The position numbers were made by a program, and so were the translations under genes. From Halorubrum ruber (GTDB lineage Archaea; Halobacteriota; Halobacteria; Halobacteriales; Haloferacaceae): a DNA stretch of 64,000 bases. Below, in pieces: positions 26,080 to 35,192 of the stretch. The stretch spans positions 1,178,001 to 1,242,000 of the forward strand of contig NZ_CP073695.1 in NCBI RefSeq assembly GCF_018228765.1, written 5' to 3'. Below the pieces are notes generated by a model. It was given only the letters and a program-made list of their open reading frames with translations, did not search any database and was not told the origin of the DNA. Within the stretch, counting starts at the first letter, position 1. Every line of letters starts with the position of its first letter.

Positions 26080-26293
26080 GATGAGATTCCCGCCGCGGCC
26101 GGTCCGCGTCGATAGGTAGCGTACGACACGGACGGGGTTCACTCTGTCGGCGGTCGAGACGCGCGGCGGCGACCGCGGGAATCCCGCCCCGTCGTACCCT
26201 CCTTGTCGCTCCCTCCTCGTCGTACCCCCCTCACCGCTCCCGCCCGCCGCTCCCGCCGAAACCGGTATGTCGATCCCTCTCGTGGGTGCTCGT

Positions 26294-26446
26294 ATGTGTA
26301 AGTACTGTAACTGGGCGTTCCACGACGAGTGGGGCCAGCTGCTGAAGTACGACGACGTCTACCAGTCGGCGGTCGGGGGCGAGACGGAGTCCACCCACGG
26401 GTTCCACGAGGAGTGGGACGACCTCCAGGCGGAACTCGGGATCTGA
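26294..26446 (+). CDS. Small zinc-finger-like protein (50 aa)
   Basis: This short gene reads MCKYCNWAFHDEWGQLLKYD, then an acidic middle and THGFHEEWDDLQAELGI before TGA at 26444. A C-x2-C pair at the N-terminus with His at residue 10 and a His near 35-38 suggests a mini zinc-binding fold. The length and acidic C-terminus are typical of haloarchaeal microproteins. No start other than ATG 26294 fits. Its stop is 10 bp from the convergent CobW gene stop. Function is unknown. Confidence 0.65.
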   Translation: MCKYCNWAFHDEWGQLLKYDDVYQSAVGGETESTHGFHEEWDDLQAELGI

Positions 26447-26456
26447 CTCGTCGGCC

Positions 26457-27626
26457 TCATAGCGGGAACGCGTCCGCCGCTGTCTCCTCGACGGTCGCCG
26501 TCTTCTCGTCGGCGCCGGCCGTCGCCAAGGCGTCGAGTTCGCCGCGAATCTTCCCCTCGTCCATCTCGCTGCCGATGAACACGAGCCGCGTCCGGCGGTC
26601 GTCGTCGGGCCCCCACTCGCCGATCGGGCCCGCCTGTACCGAGGGGCCGGCCTGGCTCACGCCGATCACCTCGTCGGTGCCCGCGACGTTCGCGACGCCC
26701 TTCGCCCGCACGATGGCGCCGTCCCAGTCGTCGAGCCAGTCCGCGAACGGCTCCGGGTCGAGCGCGTCGGCGGAGCGGTAGACGAACGAGTCGACCCCGT
26801 GGGCCGCGGCGGCCCCCTCGGCGTGGTCGTGGTCGTGCGCGTGGCCGCTTCCTCCTTCTCCGCCCTCGCCCGTTGCGTCGCCCTCACCCGCCGCGCTGCC
26901 CTCGCTCGCGGCGATCTCGCGTTTCCACCCCGGCGACCGCTTTGCCGTCTCGAAGTCGAACCGCCCGGTGTCGAGCACGTCGCCGGGGTCGACCTCGGAG
27001 TAGCTCGTCCGGATCCGCTTCGCGCGCGGCCCCAACCGGTCGGCGACCGACTCGATCTCGTCGAGCACGTCGTCGGGGACCATGTCCGTCTTGTTCAACA
27101 CGAGCACGTCGCAGAACTCGATCCCCTCGACGAGCACGTCCGCGAGGGGCCGGTCGGCCGCCGGCTCGCCGTCGCCCGGGAGGCTCTCGCCGGCGTCGAA
27201 CTCCTTCCAGAACCCGTAGGTGTCGAGGACGGTCACCATCGTGTCCAGCCGGAAACGCTCGGTCGGGTCGACCTCGCTGTCCTCGGTCCCCTCGGTGAAC
27301 GCCCGGGCGACCGGGATCGGCTCGGAGATGCCCGACGACTCGACGAGGAGGTAGTCGAACTCGCGGGACTCGGCGAGCGCCGCGGCCTCAGAGAGGAGGT
27401 CGTCCTGGAGCCGGCAGCAGATACAGCCGTTCGAGAGGTCGACGACGCCCTCCTCGTCGTTCTCGCGGGCGACGAGTTCGGCGTCGACGTTCACCTCGCC
27501 CATGTCGTTTAAGATGACCGCGATGCGCCTGTCGCCGGGGTTCGCGAGCAGGTGATTCACCAATGTCGTCTTCCCGGCGCCGAGGTAGCCGCTGAGGACC
27601 GTGACCGGGATCCGGTCGTCTGTCAT
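26457..27626 (-). CDS. CobW/COG0523-family GTPase with His-rich loop (metallochaperone)
   Basis: This 389-residue P-loop GTPase has Walker [18 protein letters not shown] (residues about 10-26), the family metal motif [11 protein letters not shown] (about 72), switch-like ESSGISEP and the G4 motif LNKTDM. A histidine-rich stretch ([11 protein letters not shown], about residue 265) precedes the C-terminal CobW_C domain. Family members deliver metals such as Zn or Co to client enzymes. The client is unknown; nearby zinc dehydrogenases and zinc-finger proteins are candidates by position only. The ATG at 27626 is used; a GTG three codons upstream is possible. Confidence 0.9.
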   Translation of the reverse strand: MTDDRIPVTVLSGYLGAGKTTLVNHLLANPGDRRIAVILNDMGEVNVDAELVARENDEEGVVDLSNGCICCRLQDDLLSEAAALAESREFDYLLVESSGISEPIPVARAFTEGTEDSEVDPTERFRLDTMVTVLDTYGFWKEFDAGESLPGDGEPAADRPLADVLVEGIEFCDVLVLNKTDMVPDDVLDEIESVADRLGPRAKRIRTSYSEVDPGDVLDTGRFDFETAKRSPGWKREIAASEGSAAGEGDATGEGGEGGSGHAHDHDHAEGAAAAHGVDSFVYRSADALDPEPFADWLDDWDGAIVRAKGVANVAGTDEVIGVSQAGPSVQAGPIGEWGPDDDRRTRLVFIGSEMDEGKIRGELDALATAGADEKTATVEETAADAFPL

Positions 27627-27716
27627 GTGTGTCACCAGTGCCCACGTCTGTATGAAACGATCGATCGGAACGATCGAGACGAACGTTCATCCGTGCCACC
27701 GCCGTACCGCGAGGCG

Positions 27717-28316
27717 ATGGACCTGAGCGAGTCGACCGTCCGGGAGCGAGCCCGGGCGTACACAGAGACCGAACCGCTGTACGACGTGGAGCGCCAGCAC
27801 GTCGAGACGGTCCCAGAGACGTTCGCCGGCGACGAGTACGGGCGCCGGGACGCGCAGTGGATCGTCCGGTGGTATTTCCGGCGGTACCTCGGGGAGTACC
27901 CGGACCGCGAGCGGCGCGAGCGGGAGGAGGCGTTCCGCGACAACGAGTTCGACGACGTGATCGACGCCCTCGACGCCGCCGTCGACGCGGTGGGCGTAAA
28001 AAACGACGACTCAGCGAACGTCGACGACGCCCTCGACGCGCTCACCGCGCTCGACGGCGTCGACGTCGCGGTCGCGTCCGGATTTCTCCAGTTCCTCGCC
28101 CCGTCGCGGTTCGTCGCGATAGACCGCCGAACCTGGGAGGTCTTGGCCGCGGCCGGCGAGCTTGACGACGCCTACCCGGACCCGCCGTCGGCCGCCGACT
28201 ACCGGCGGTTCGACGACGCCTGTCGAGCCGTGATGGACCGGACCGGCGTCGACGCGTGGACGCTGTACCGGGCGCTGTGGCGGTCGTTCGAGGAGGTTCC
28301 GGGAGAGGACTCGTAG
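27717..28316 (+). CDS. Conserved hypothetical protein with HhH-like helical core (199 aa)
   Basis: A highly acidic, probably all-alpha protein. The segment LTALDGVDVAVASGFLQFLA with FVAIDRRTWEVLAAAGELDD resembles the helix-hairpin-helix glycosylase-like pattern of many small archaeal hypothetical proteins (L-x-GV-x3-AS...F...P...ID-R). No catalytic Asp, Lys or Fe-S cysteines of endonuclease III are seen. The ATG at 27717 was chosen because upstream sequence overlaps the CobW promoter. It lies 6 bp from the convergent YqeC gene stop. Function is unknown. Confidence 0.7.
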   Translation: MDLSESTVRERARAYTETEPLYDVERQHVETVPETFAGDEYGRRDAQWIVRWYFRRYLGEYPDRERREREEAFRDNEFDDVIDALDAAVDAVGVKNDDSANVDDALDALTALDGVDVAVASGFLQFLAPSRFVAIDRRTWEVLAAAGELDDAYPDPPSAADYRRFDDACRAVMDRTGVDAWTLYRALWRSFEEVPGEDS

Positions 28317-28321
28317 GGGAT

Positions 28322-29053
28322 CTACTCGACGACCTCGACGACCGGATCGTCCGCGATCAGGCGCGTGAGGATGACGCGCGGCACGTTCGCGCGGAAGAGA
28401 ATCTCACCGGCGATCGCTCGGGCCGCGTCCGCGTCGGCCTCGTCGTCGACCTTATTTACGACCGGAATCGCGGTCGCGTCGCCCGGCACGCCCTTCAGCC
28501 CGCCCGCGGGGCTCGCCAGGACCGTCGCGACGTCCGCGGGGCGGAGCTCGTCGCCGATCTCGCGGCCCGTGATCGCGGCGACCTCCTCCGGCCGGTGGAC
28601 GAGCTCCTCGGTGAGGGGTTCGCCGACGACGTGCGCGCTCGCGATCGGGACGACGACGTCCGCGTTTGCCGGGATCTGCGGCTCATGGTCGCCCGGCGCC
28701 TTGAAATCCCGGAGGCGCGCCCCGTCCGCCTTCACGAGCGTCGCGCCGGGCGCGGCGTCGGCGATCTCGGCGACGGTGTCGACGTCGTACCCGAGGTACC
28801 GGTCCGACCGCTCGCGCTCCGGAACCAGCCCGAGCGGCCAGTCGCCCTCGTCCGCCTCGTCGAGCGCGGCCACCGGGTCACCGGTCACGCGGACCGCGGC
28901 GACCCGGTCGTCGAAGATCGGTATCCGGACGCTCGCGGTCACGACCGACCGGTCGAGCCGGTCGGCGAGCGCGAACAGCGTCGACTTCTTGCCGCCCGCG
29001 CCGACGACGCAGACGGTCGCGTCGCGGGCGTCGAGCGCGGTCGTGAGGTCCAT
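28322..29053 (-). CDS. yqeC: YqeC-like selenium cofactor/molybdenum hydroxylase maturation protein
   Basis: This 243-residue protein begins with ATVCVVGAGGKKSTLFALA (residues about 11-29), the modified P-loop of the YqeC family. VVTASVRIP corresponds to the TTTT segment, and later VKADGARLRDFKAP and HEPQIPANADVVVPI match the family. In bacteria YqeC is linked to selenium-dependent molybdenum hydroxylases. Its job in haloarchaea is not established. It is divergent from an AOR-family gene starting 119 bp away, which supports a link to pterin-bound metal enzymes. Confidence 0.75.
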   Translation of the reverse strand: MDLTTALDARDATVCVVGAGGKKSTLFALADRLDRSVVTASVRIPIFDDRVAAVRVTGDPVAALDEADEGDWPLGLVPERERSDRYLGYDVDTVAEIADAAPGATLVKADGARLRDFKAPGDHEPQIPANADVVVPIASAHVVGEPLTEELVHRPEEVAAITGREIGDELRPADVATVLASPAGGLKGVPGDATAIPVVNKVDDEADADAARAIAGEILFRANVPRVILTRLIADDPVVEVVE

Positions 29054-29171
29054 GGCCACCGGTTCGGTCGCCGGCGGCCTCACTCTAACGGTCCGTAGAG
29101 CGCGAGGCCGCCGAGCGACCCGATCACGGTGCCGGACAGATTGATACGTCTCCGCGTCGCATCCCCGCTGA

Positions 29172-31055
29172 ATGCGACGTCCCCGAACCCACGTCCTCCG
29201 CGTCGACCTCTCGACGGGCGAGACCGCCCGCGAGCGCGTCCCCCGCGACTGGCGACGCGACTACGTCGGCGGGAAGGGGCTCGGGGCGCGCTACCTCTAC
29301 GAGGAGCTGTCGCCGGGAACGGACCCGACGGGGCCCGAGAACCTCCTCGCGCTCCTCGTCGGGCCGCTCGCGGGCTACCTCCCCGGCGAGACGCGCTACG
29401 CCGCGGTGACGAAGTCCCCGCTCACCGGCGGTTTCCTCGACTCGTACGCGGGCGGCGAGTTCGCCGACCGGCTCGCGGGGTCGCTCGACGACTGCCTCGG
29501 CCTGCTCGTGACCGGCGCGGCCGACCGCCCGGTCCGGATCGAGGTCGAGGGGGGCCGCGCCCGGATCGAGGCGAGCGACGCGTGGGGCGACGACGCCGCC
29601 GAGACGGCCGACCGGTTCCCGGACGCCGGCGTCGCCTGCGTCGGCCCGGCGGGCGAGCGCGAGGCGGCCTACGCGACGGTCGCGAGCGACGGCGGCGCCC
29701 ACCACGCCGGCCGCGGCGGCGCCGGCGCCGTGATGGGATCGAAGCGGCTGAAGGCGGTCGTCGCCCGCGACCCGCCGCCGGCGGTCCCGGACGACCTCGC
29801 CGCGCTCCGCGACCGCGACGCGGCGGCCTACGGTCGGGACCCGACCGGCGAGTGGCAGGCCGCCGGCGAGACGGTCGAGACGGTCGACTACGCGGACGAA
29901 GTCGGGATCCTCGCCGCGGAGGGGTGGACGGAGATCGGCTTCGACGGCGCCGACGACATCGGCGTCGAGGCCGCGCTGGAGCGCGCGACCGGGCGCGAGG
30001 GCGAGGATCAGACCGTCCCCGGCGGCTTCCGGATCGACACGCCCGACGGCGAGGTGGTCCCGCGCGGCGCGGCGCCGATCACGCTCGGGGCCGGGCTCGG
30101 GATCGACGACTTCGACCGCGTCGTCGAGCTCTGCGGCGTCTGCGACCGACTCGGCCTCGACGTGATCGGCGCCGGCAACGCGGTCGCGTGGGCGGTCCGC
30201 GCCGGGGAGGCGGGGATCGTTGACTGTCCGGTCTCGTTCGGGGACGCCGACGGCGCAGAGCGACTCTTGGAAGCGATCGCGGCCCGCGAGACCCCGCCGG
30301 ACCTCGACGTCGACCCGGACCTGCCGGACGCGCTCGCCGACGGGGTCGACGCCGCGGTCGACCGGTTCGGCGGCGCGGACCTCGTGCCGACGGTGAAGTC
30401 GATGGCGCTGCCCGGCTTCGACCCGCGGGCGGCTGTCGGCGTCGCGCTCGCGTACGCGACGAGCGACCGCGGCGCGTGCCACCGCCGCGCGCGGCCGCAG
30501 GACACCGAGCCCCTCGCCCGCCCGGACCGGTCTCCCGCCGACCGGGTGCGCGACGTGGTCGGCGAGCAGAACGCGCGCTCCGTGCTGTGGAGTCTGGTCG
30601 TCGACGACTTCGTCGGCGAGGCGGCTTGGACCGACCTCGGCGCGGAGTGGCTCGCGGCGGTCGACCATCCTGCGGTCGCCGGCGTCGACCGCGGCGGCAC
30701 CGAGGACGAGACCGGCACCGCCACGCCGGGCGATCCGGTCGACGCGCTCGCGACGACCGGCGAGCGGATCTGGACACTCACGCGGCTGTTCAACGCACGC
30801 GAGGGGTTCGACCGCGCGGACGACGCGCTCCCCGAGCCGCTTCGCACGTCCGCGGCCGACGGCACGCCCGGCGTCGACGCCGACGCGTTCGACCGCCTGC
30901 TCGACCGGTACTACGCGGCGCGCGGGTGGGGCGACCGCGGGCTCCCGACGCCGGAGAGCCTCGGCCGGCTCGGCCTCGCGGACGTCGTCGACGACGCGAC
31001 CCCGCTGGACGGGCGCGCCATCGACCCCGCCGCGCCGGCCGAGTCCGACGGCTGA
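29172..31055 (+). CDS. Aldehyde ferredoxin oxidoreductase-family protein without visible Fe-S cysteine motif
   Basis: This 627-residue protein follows the AOR fold: YVGGKGLGARYLYEEL (about residue 31), ETRYAAVTKSPLTGGFLDSY with AGGEFADRL (about 75-100), and RGGAGAVMGSKRLKAVV near 185. RLGLDVIGAGN lies near 330, and a final NAREGFDRADDALPEPL near 540. These are pterin-binding and AOR hallmarks. However the CxxCxxxC cluster motif expected between residues 250 and 300 is absent (the region reads TVPGGFRIDTPDGEVVPRG), and no Cys replaces the C-terminal cluster ligand. It may be a cluster-free paralogue with altered chemistry. Frame and length are intact. Confidence 0.8.
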   Translation: MRRPRTHVLRVDLSTGETARERVPRDWRRDYVGGKGLGARYLYEELSPGTDPTGPENLLALLVGPLAGYLPGETRYAAVTKSPLTGGFLDSYAGGEFADRLAGSLDDCLGLLVTGAADRPVRIEVEGGRARIEASDAWGDDAAETADRFPDAGVACVGPAGEREAAYATVASDGGAHHAGRGGAGAVMGSKRLKAVVARDPPPAVPDDLAALRDRDAAAYGRDPTGEWQAAGETVETVDYADEVGILAAEGWTEIGFDGADDIGVEAALERATGREGEDQTVPGGFRIDTPDGEVVPRGAAPITLGAGLGIDDFDRVVELCGVCDRLGLDVIGAGNAVAWAVRAGEAGIVDCPVSFGDADGAERLLEAIAARETPPDLDVDPDLPDALADGVDAAVDRFGGADLVPTVKSMALPGFDPRAAVGVALAYATSDRGACHRRARPQDTEPLARPDRSPADRVRDVVGEQNARSVLWSLVVDDFVGEAAWTDLGAEWLAAVDHPAVAGVDRGGTEDETGTATPGDPVDALATTGERIWTLTRLFNAREGFDRADDALPEPLRTSAADGTPGVDADAFDRLLDRYYAARGWGDRGLPTPESLGRLGLADVVDDATPLDGRAIDPAAPAESDG

Positions 31056-31104
31056 CCGCAGACCGCAGCGACGGAGAGCTGCCCGGAGTCCGCCTCCGAG
31101 CGCC

Positions 31105-31440
31105 TCAGCGGCGCAGTCCGCCCTCTGACTTGATCCGCATGATGTGGCGCACGTTGAGGTATATCTCCTCGGGCGACGTCTCCTCCCCCTCGTCGTACAG
31201 GTCCGAGACGCGGTAGAGGACCGCCGAGAGCTGCTTGCTCTCCGAGCTGTCGCCTCGCACGTCCTCGGCCACGTCGCGGAGGAACTCCCGGACCTCGTCG
31301 TCCACCGGGAACTCCGCGTCCGACGCGTCCTCCGGGACGACGGGGTCGACGCCCGCGGCCGCGAGGGGGTCCTCGCGCTCGTCGCCGTCGGCGCTCTCCG
31401 CGCGCCCGGACTCGCCGGCCTCGTCGTCCGCGTCGGTCAT
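31105..31440 (-). CDS. Conserved haloarchaeal hypothetical protein downstream of mrp (111 aa)
   Basis: The first 45 residues are an acidic, disordered-looking stretch; residues about 48-110 form a compact helical region (VDDEVREFLRDVAEDVRGDS, LSAVLYRVSDLYDEGEETSP, NVRHIMRIKSEGGLRR). Its start overlaps the mrp stop by 4 bp, so it is translated with mrp. I do not recognise the family. The shared transcript hints at a role with Mrp-mediated Fe-S assembly, which is speculative. Confidence 0.7.
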   Translation of the reverse strand: MTDADDEAGESGRAESADGDEREDPLAAAGVDPVVPEDASDAEFPVDDEVREFLRDVAEDVRGDSSESKQLSAVLYRVSDLYDEGEETSPEEIYLNVRHIMRIKSEGGLRR

Positions 31441-32480
31441 CGCCCCTCGCTCACCCCCCGGCGGCGGACGACGCCGGCGTTGTTCGCGACGTTCTCGACG
31501 AGCACCTTGAACGCGTCCGCGGTCTCGCCGTCCTCTAAGACGACGGGCTCGCCGTCGTCGCCGCCGGTGCGCACCTCGGGGTCGAGCGGGATCCCGCCGA
31601 GGAACGGGAGGTCGTGCTCCTGCGCGAGCGCCTTCCCTCCCCCGGAGCCGAATATCTCGTGGAAGCCGCCGCAGTCGGGACAGCGGAAGCCGGCCATGTT
31701 CTCGGCGATGCCGAGGACGTTCGTGTCGTGTTTGCCGAACATGCGGAGCCCTTTCACCGCGTCGTCGAGCGCGACCTCCTGCGGGGTCGTGACGATGACG
31801 GCGCCCGTCAGCGGGAGCGTCTGGAGGATGGTGAGCTGCGTGTCGCCGGTCCCCGGCGGGAGGTCCATCACGAGGTAGTCGAGCTCCCCCCACTCCACGT
31901 CCTCGACCAGCTGCGTGATGATCTTATGGACCATCGGGCCGCGCCAGATGACCGGGTCGTCCTCGCCGGTGAGGAAGTCCATGCTCATCAGCTTCACGCC
32001 GAACCGCTCGGGAGGCACGATCGTCTCGCCGTCGGTCTCGGGGCGCTCCTCGGCCGACACCATCCGCGGCACGTTCGGCCCGTACACGTCGGCGTCGAAC
32101 AGGCCGACGCGCGCGCCGAGCTGGGAGAGCCCGGCGGCGAGGTTCACCGCCACGGTCGACTTCCCGACGCCTCCCTTGCCGGAGGCGACCGCGATCACGT
32201 TCTGGACACCGGGGAGGACCTGTTCGTCCGTCGAGAGATCGTCCGGAATCGACGCCGACAGCTCCACGTCGAGGCCGGTGTCCGCGAGCGCCTCGCGCAC
32301 GTCGTCCGCGACGGCCGACTCGTTCGGCGAGAAGGGGGCGCCGAGCGCGAGCGACACCCGGACCGTCCCCGTGCCCTCGTCGACCTCGATGTCGTTCACC
32401 AAGCCGAGCGAGACGATGTCGTCGCCGAGGTCGGGGTCCCGCACGTCCGCGAGCCGCTCCCGCACGTCCGATTCGTTCAT
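31437..32480 (-). CDS. mrp: Mrp/NBP35-family Fe-S cluster carrier ATPase
   Basis: This 347-residue protein has an N-terminal MIP18/DUF59 domain (ESDVRERLADVRDPDLGDDI, residues 3-80), then a deviant Walker A IAVASGKGGVGKSTVAVNLA (about 97-116), Walker B LVMDLPPGTGD and the switch PQEVALDD. A C-terminal CPDCGG motif lies after MAGFR, the likely bridging Fe-S site. Such proteins hold and transfer [4Fe-4S] clusters in the cytoplasm. The next gene downstream overlaps it by 4 bp. Confidence 0.94.
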   Translation of the reverse strand: MNESDVRERLADVRDPDLGDDIVSLGLVNDIEVDEGTGTVRVSLALGAPFSPNESAVADDVREALADTGLDVELSASIPDDLSTDEQVLPGVQNVIAVASGKGGVGKSTVAVNLAAGLSQLGARVGLFDADVYGPNVPRMVSAEERPETDGETIVPPERFGVKLMSMDFLTGEDDPVIWRGPMVHKIITQLVEDVEWGELDYLVMDLPPGTGDTQLTILQTLPLTGAVIVTTPQEVALDDAVKGLRMFGKHDTNVLGIAENMAGFRCPDCGGFHEIFGSGGGKALAQEHDLPFLGGIPLDPEVRTGGDDGEPVVLEDGETADAFKVLVENVANNAGVVRRRGVSEGR

Positions 32481-32561
32481 GTCCGAGGGGAGGGCCGTGG
32501 GTCGAATAAGGGTTCTGTACCCGGGCGCCCCACCGTTCCCGACGCGTCCGCGGTCCCCCGA

Positions 32562-33365
32562 TCAGTCGATTCGGGTTCCGGCGCCCTCGCCGCGCAGGAA
32601 CGGCGCCAGCCCGTCCGCGCCGAACACGTACGCCGGCGCGTCGAGCGCGAGCAGCTCGCGTACCTTCGCGGCCATGCCGCCGGAGACATCGGTGGCGTCG
32701 CTCGCGCCGAGCGCGTCCGCGACCGCGTCGAAGTCGTCGATCTCGGCGATCACGTCCCCCTCGCCGTCGAAGACGCCGGGGACCGTCGAGCAGACGCCCA
32801 CGCGTCGCGCGCCGACCCCCGCGGCGAGTTCGACGACCAGCTCGTCGCCCGAGACGACCGTCACCCCGTCGCCCGCCGTCGCCACGCCGTCGCCGTGGAG
32901 GACCGGGACGAACCCCTCCCCGAGCAGCGTCGCCGTCGACCCGAGCGGGAGGTCGAGCCCGCCGTCCGCTCCTTCGGGCCGCGCAGCGAGCGACAGCGGG
33001 TGGACGGGCACCGCGGGCACGCCCCGCTCGCGCAGCCGCTCCAGCACCTGCGCGTTCAGCCGCTTCATCGCGCCGTGGACCGCGGCCACCGCGTCCGCGT
33101 CGCGCGTCCCGTCGGTCGTCGAGACCCCGTGTTCGCTGGCGTGGTGGTGCCCGAAGCTCCCGCCGCCGTGGACGACGACGAGCCGGTCGACCTCGCCCGC
33201 CGCGAGCGCGTCGGCGACCGCGTCGCAGGCCGCGTCGAGCGCCGCGTCGTCGAGCGTCTCGGGGCTGTCCTTCTCGGTGATCAGGCTCCCGCCGAGCTTG
33301 AGGACGACGGGGGGTGTGGCGTCGTCAGCGGGGTCGGCGTCGAGATCGGCCTCGCCGCCCGTCAC
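32562..33365 (-). CDS. ipk: Isopentenyl phosphate kinase
   Basis: This 267-residue amino acid kinase-fold enzyme phosphorylates isopentenyl phosphate to the diphosphate in the archaeal mevalonate pathway. The N-terminal VVLKLGGSLITEKDSPETL, VVHGGGSFGHHHASEHG with the catalytic His, and LHGDGVATAGDGVTVVSGDE match IPK. The GTG start at 33365 overlaps the mevalonate kinase stop (GTGA), so the two are translationally coupled. The C-terminus DVSGGMAAKVRELL is the conserved nucleotide-site helix. Confidence 0.94.
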   Translation of the reverse strand: MTGGEADLDADPADDATPPVVLKLGGSLITEKDSPETLDDAALDAACDAVADALAAGEVDRLVVVHGGGSFGHHHASEHGVSTTDGTRDADAVAAVHGAMKRLNAQVLERLRERGVPAVPVHPLSLAARPEGADGGLDLPLGSTATLLGEGFVPVLHGDGVATAGDGVTVVSGDELVVELAAGVGARRVGVCSTVPGVFDGEGDVIAEIDDFDAVADALGASDATDVSGGMAAKVRELLALDAPAYVFGADGLAPFLRGEGAGTRID

Positions 33366-34378
33366 GGCTCCACCACCCGGACGCCCTCGGTCGCCAGCTC
33401 GGCGCGGAACGCCTCCTCGCAGCCCTGCGTGAAGGACAGCGCGGTCTCCGTCGCGTCGCTCTCGTCGAGCGCGACGATGCAGCCGCCGCCGCCCGCGCCC
33501 GTGAGCTTCGCACCGTGCGCGCCAGCGTCCCGCGCGGCCCACACCATCGCGTCGAGCGACCGGCCGGAGACGCCGAGCGCGGTGAGCAGCCCGTGGTTGA
33601 AGTCCATCAGCTCGCCCAGCTCTGCGAGCAGCTCCGGCTCCGGTGGCTCCGCCGGGTCCGCGTCCGCGAGGAGGTCCTCGCCCGTTCGGACGAGGTCGCC
33701 GATCGATTCGACCGTGTCCGCGGCGAACCCGTGTTCCTCGCGCAGGGCGCGGACGCCCGCGACTAACTCGCCGGTGTCGCCCGCGCCGCCGTCGAAGCCG
33801 ACGACGAACGGCAGGTTCGGGGCGTCGATCGGTTCGCAGTCGTCGCCTTCGACGCGCACCGCGCCGCCCATCGTCGAACAGAAGGTGTCGGCCCTGGAGG
33901 CCTGTCCGTCCTGGACCTCGTACTCGGCTTGGTACGCCCGGTCGGCCAGCTCCCGGCGGTCCAGCGGCTCGCCGAGCGCGCGCGTCGCGGCGTCGATGCC
34001 GGCGACGACCACGGCCGCGGACGAGCCCAGCCCCGCGCCCAGCGGGATGTCGCTCTCGACGGTGATGTCGAAGCCCGCGTCGGGCGCGTCGGCGGCGTCC
34101 CTCGCCTGCTCGACGGCCGCGTCGACGTACCCCATCGCGGCCTCGACGAGCGGGGTCGGCACGTCGACGTCGGGGCGGTCGCCGGTGCCGCCGGCGTACT
34201 CCACCGTGAACCCGTCTAAGGAGAGGTCCTCGGCCTCGACGCGCACGTGGTCGTCCTCGCGCGGCTCGGCGGTCACCGTCGCGCGTCGCTCGATGGCCGC
34301 CGGCACGGCCGGCTCGCCGTAGACGACGGCGTGTTCGCCGAAGAGGTACACCTTCCCCGGCGCCTCGCAAACGGTCAT
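33362..34378 (-). CDS. mvk: Mevalonate kinase
   Basis: A GHMP kinase of 338 residues that phosphorylates mevalonate at the start of the isoprenoid route for archaeal lipids. EAPGKVYLFGEHAVVYG (residues 4-20) is GHMP motif 1, IPLGAGLGSSAAVVVAG (about 115) is the ATP-binding motif 2, and KLTGAGGGGCIVAL near 300 is motif 3. ATG 34378 is the last start before motif 1 and fits family length. It is followed directly by ipk with a 4-bp overlap. Confidence 0.95.
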   Translation of the reverse strand: MTVCEAPGKVYLFGEHAVVYGEPAVPAAIERRATVTAEPREDDHVRVEAEDLSLDGFTVEYAGGTGDRPDVDVPTPLVEAAMGYVDAAVEQARDAADAPDAGFDITVESDIPLGAGLGSSAAVVVAGIDAATRALGEPLDRRELADRAYQAEYEVQDGQASRADTFCSTMGGAVRVEGDDCEPIDAPNLPFVVGFDGGAGDTGELVAGVRALREEHGFAADTVESIGDLVRTGEDLLADADPAEPPEPELLAELGELMDFNHGLLTALGVSGRSLDAMVWAARDAGAHGAKLTGAGGGGCIVALDESDATETALSFTQGCEEAFRAELATEGVRVVEP

Positions 34379-34500
34379 ACGAACTCCCTCTCCCCGCGCG
34401 CTTACAGGCGTTGCGCTTGTGGGCGGGGCGAGCAGCGGGAACCGGAACGACGACCCCTCCGCCCGCCAGCTTTTCACCGGCGGCCGCCGTCGTGCGCGCC

Positions 34501-35106
34501 ATGACCGCGCTCCCGTCGCTTCTGCGACAGTCGTTCACGAACTTCGTCGAGGGGTTGGCCGTCGCGATTCCGCGGCTGCTCTCGGGGGCGATCTTCCTCG
34601 CGTTAGCGTACGTGACCGTGCGGATCGTCCTCGCGCTGGTCCGGTCGTCGATCGAGCGGCTGTACGTCGGCGACCGCGAACTCGTGGGGGACCTCATCGT
34701 CACGCTCGTGGCCATCTTCCTCTGGTTCGGCGTCGCGCTCACCTTCCTCAAGGTGCTTGGGATGGGCGACATCGCGGCGAGCCTCGGCACCGCCGTCGGC
34801 TTCATCGCGCTGGGCGTCTCCTACGCGCTCTCCGAGATGATCGAAGACACTGTGGCGGGCGTCTACCTCCTCCGCGACCCCGACTTCAACGTCGGCGACC
34901 GTGTCGAGGCGAAGGGCGTCACCGGCACCGTCGCCGCGATCGAACTCCGGAAGACGCGGATCGACGCGGACAACGGCGACCGGATCGTGATGGCGAACCG
35001 CGAGATAGAGCCGCGCTGGACCCACGACGTGCCGGAGGAGACGGACGCTCCGGGGACCGAGCCGGGAGACGCGCCGGCCGACGGCGGGTCGTCGACGGCC
35101 GACTGA
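34501..35106 (+). CDS. MscS-family mechanosensitive channel-like protein (201 aa)
   Basis: The protein has three or four membrane helices (IPRLLSGAIFLALAYVTVRI, VTLVAIFLWFGVALTFLKVL, AASLGTAVGFIALGVSYAL). The last belongs to the MscS pore helix rich in Ala and Gly, followed by the beta domain DFNVGDRVEAKGVTGTVAAI and the IELRKTRIDADNGDRIVMAN signature. The C-terminal vestibule of long MscS proteins is missing, so this is a minimal form. It would release solutes on osmotic downshift. It lies between mvk and rps2, divergent from mvk. Confidence 0.85.
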   Translation: MTALPSLLRQSFTNFVEGLAVAIPRLLSGAIFLALAYVTVRIVLALVRSSIERLYVGDRELVGDLIVTLVAIFLWFGVALTFLKVLGMGDIAASLGTAVGFIALGVSYALSEMIEDTVAGVYLLRDPDFNVGDRVEAKGVTGTVAAIELRKTRIDADNGDRIVMANREIEPRWTHDVPEETDAPGTEPGDAPADGGSSTAD

Positions 35107-35192
35107 GCGCGGGCGGCGACGGTCGGCGGCCACCCCCGGGGCCCTGCGGTCTCCCAACACTTATCTATCAGCTCCGAAATGATTGTCGCGTT

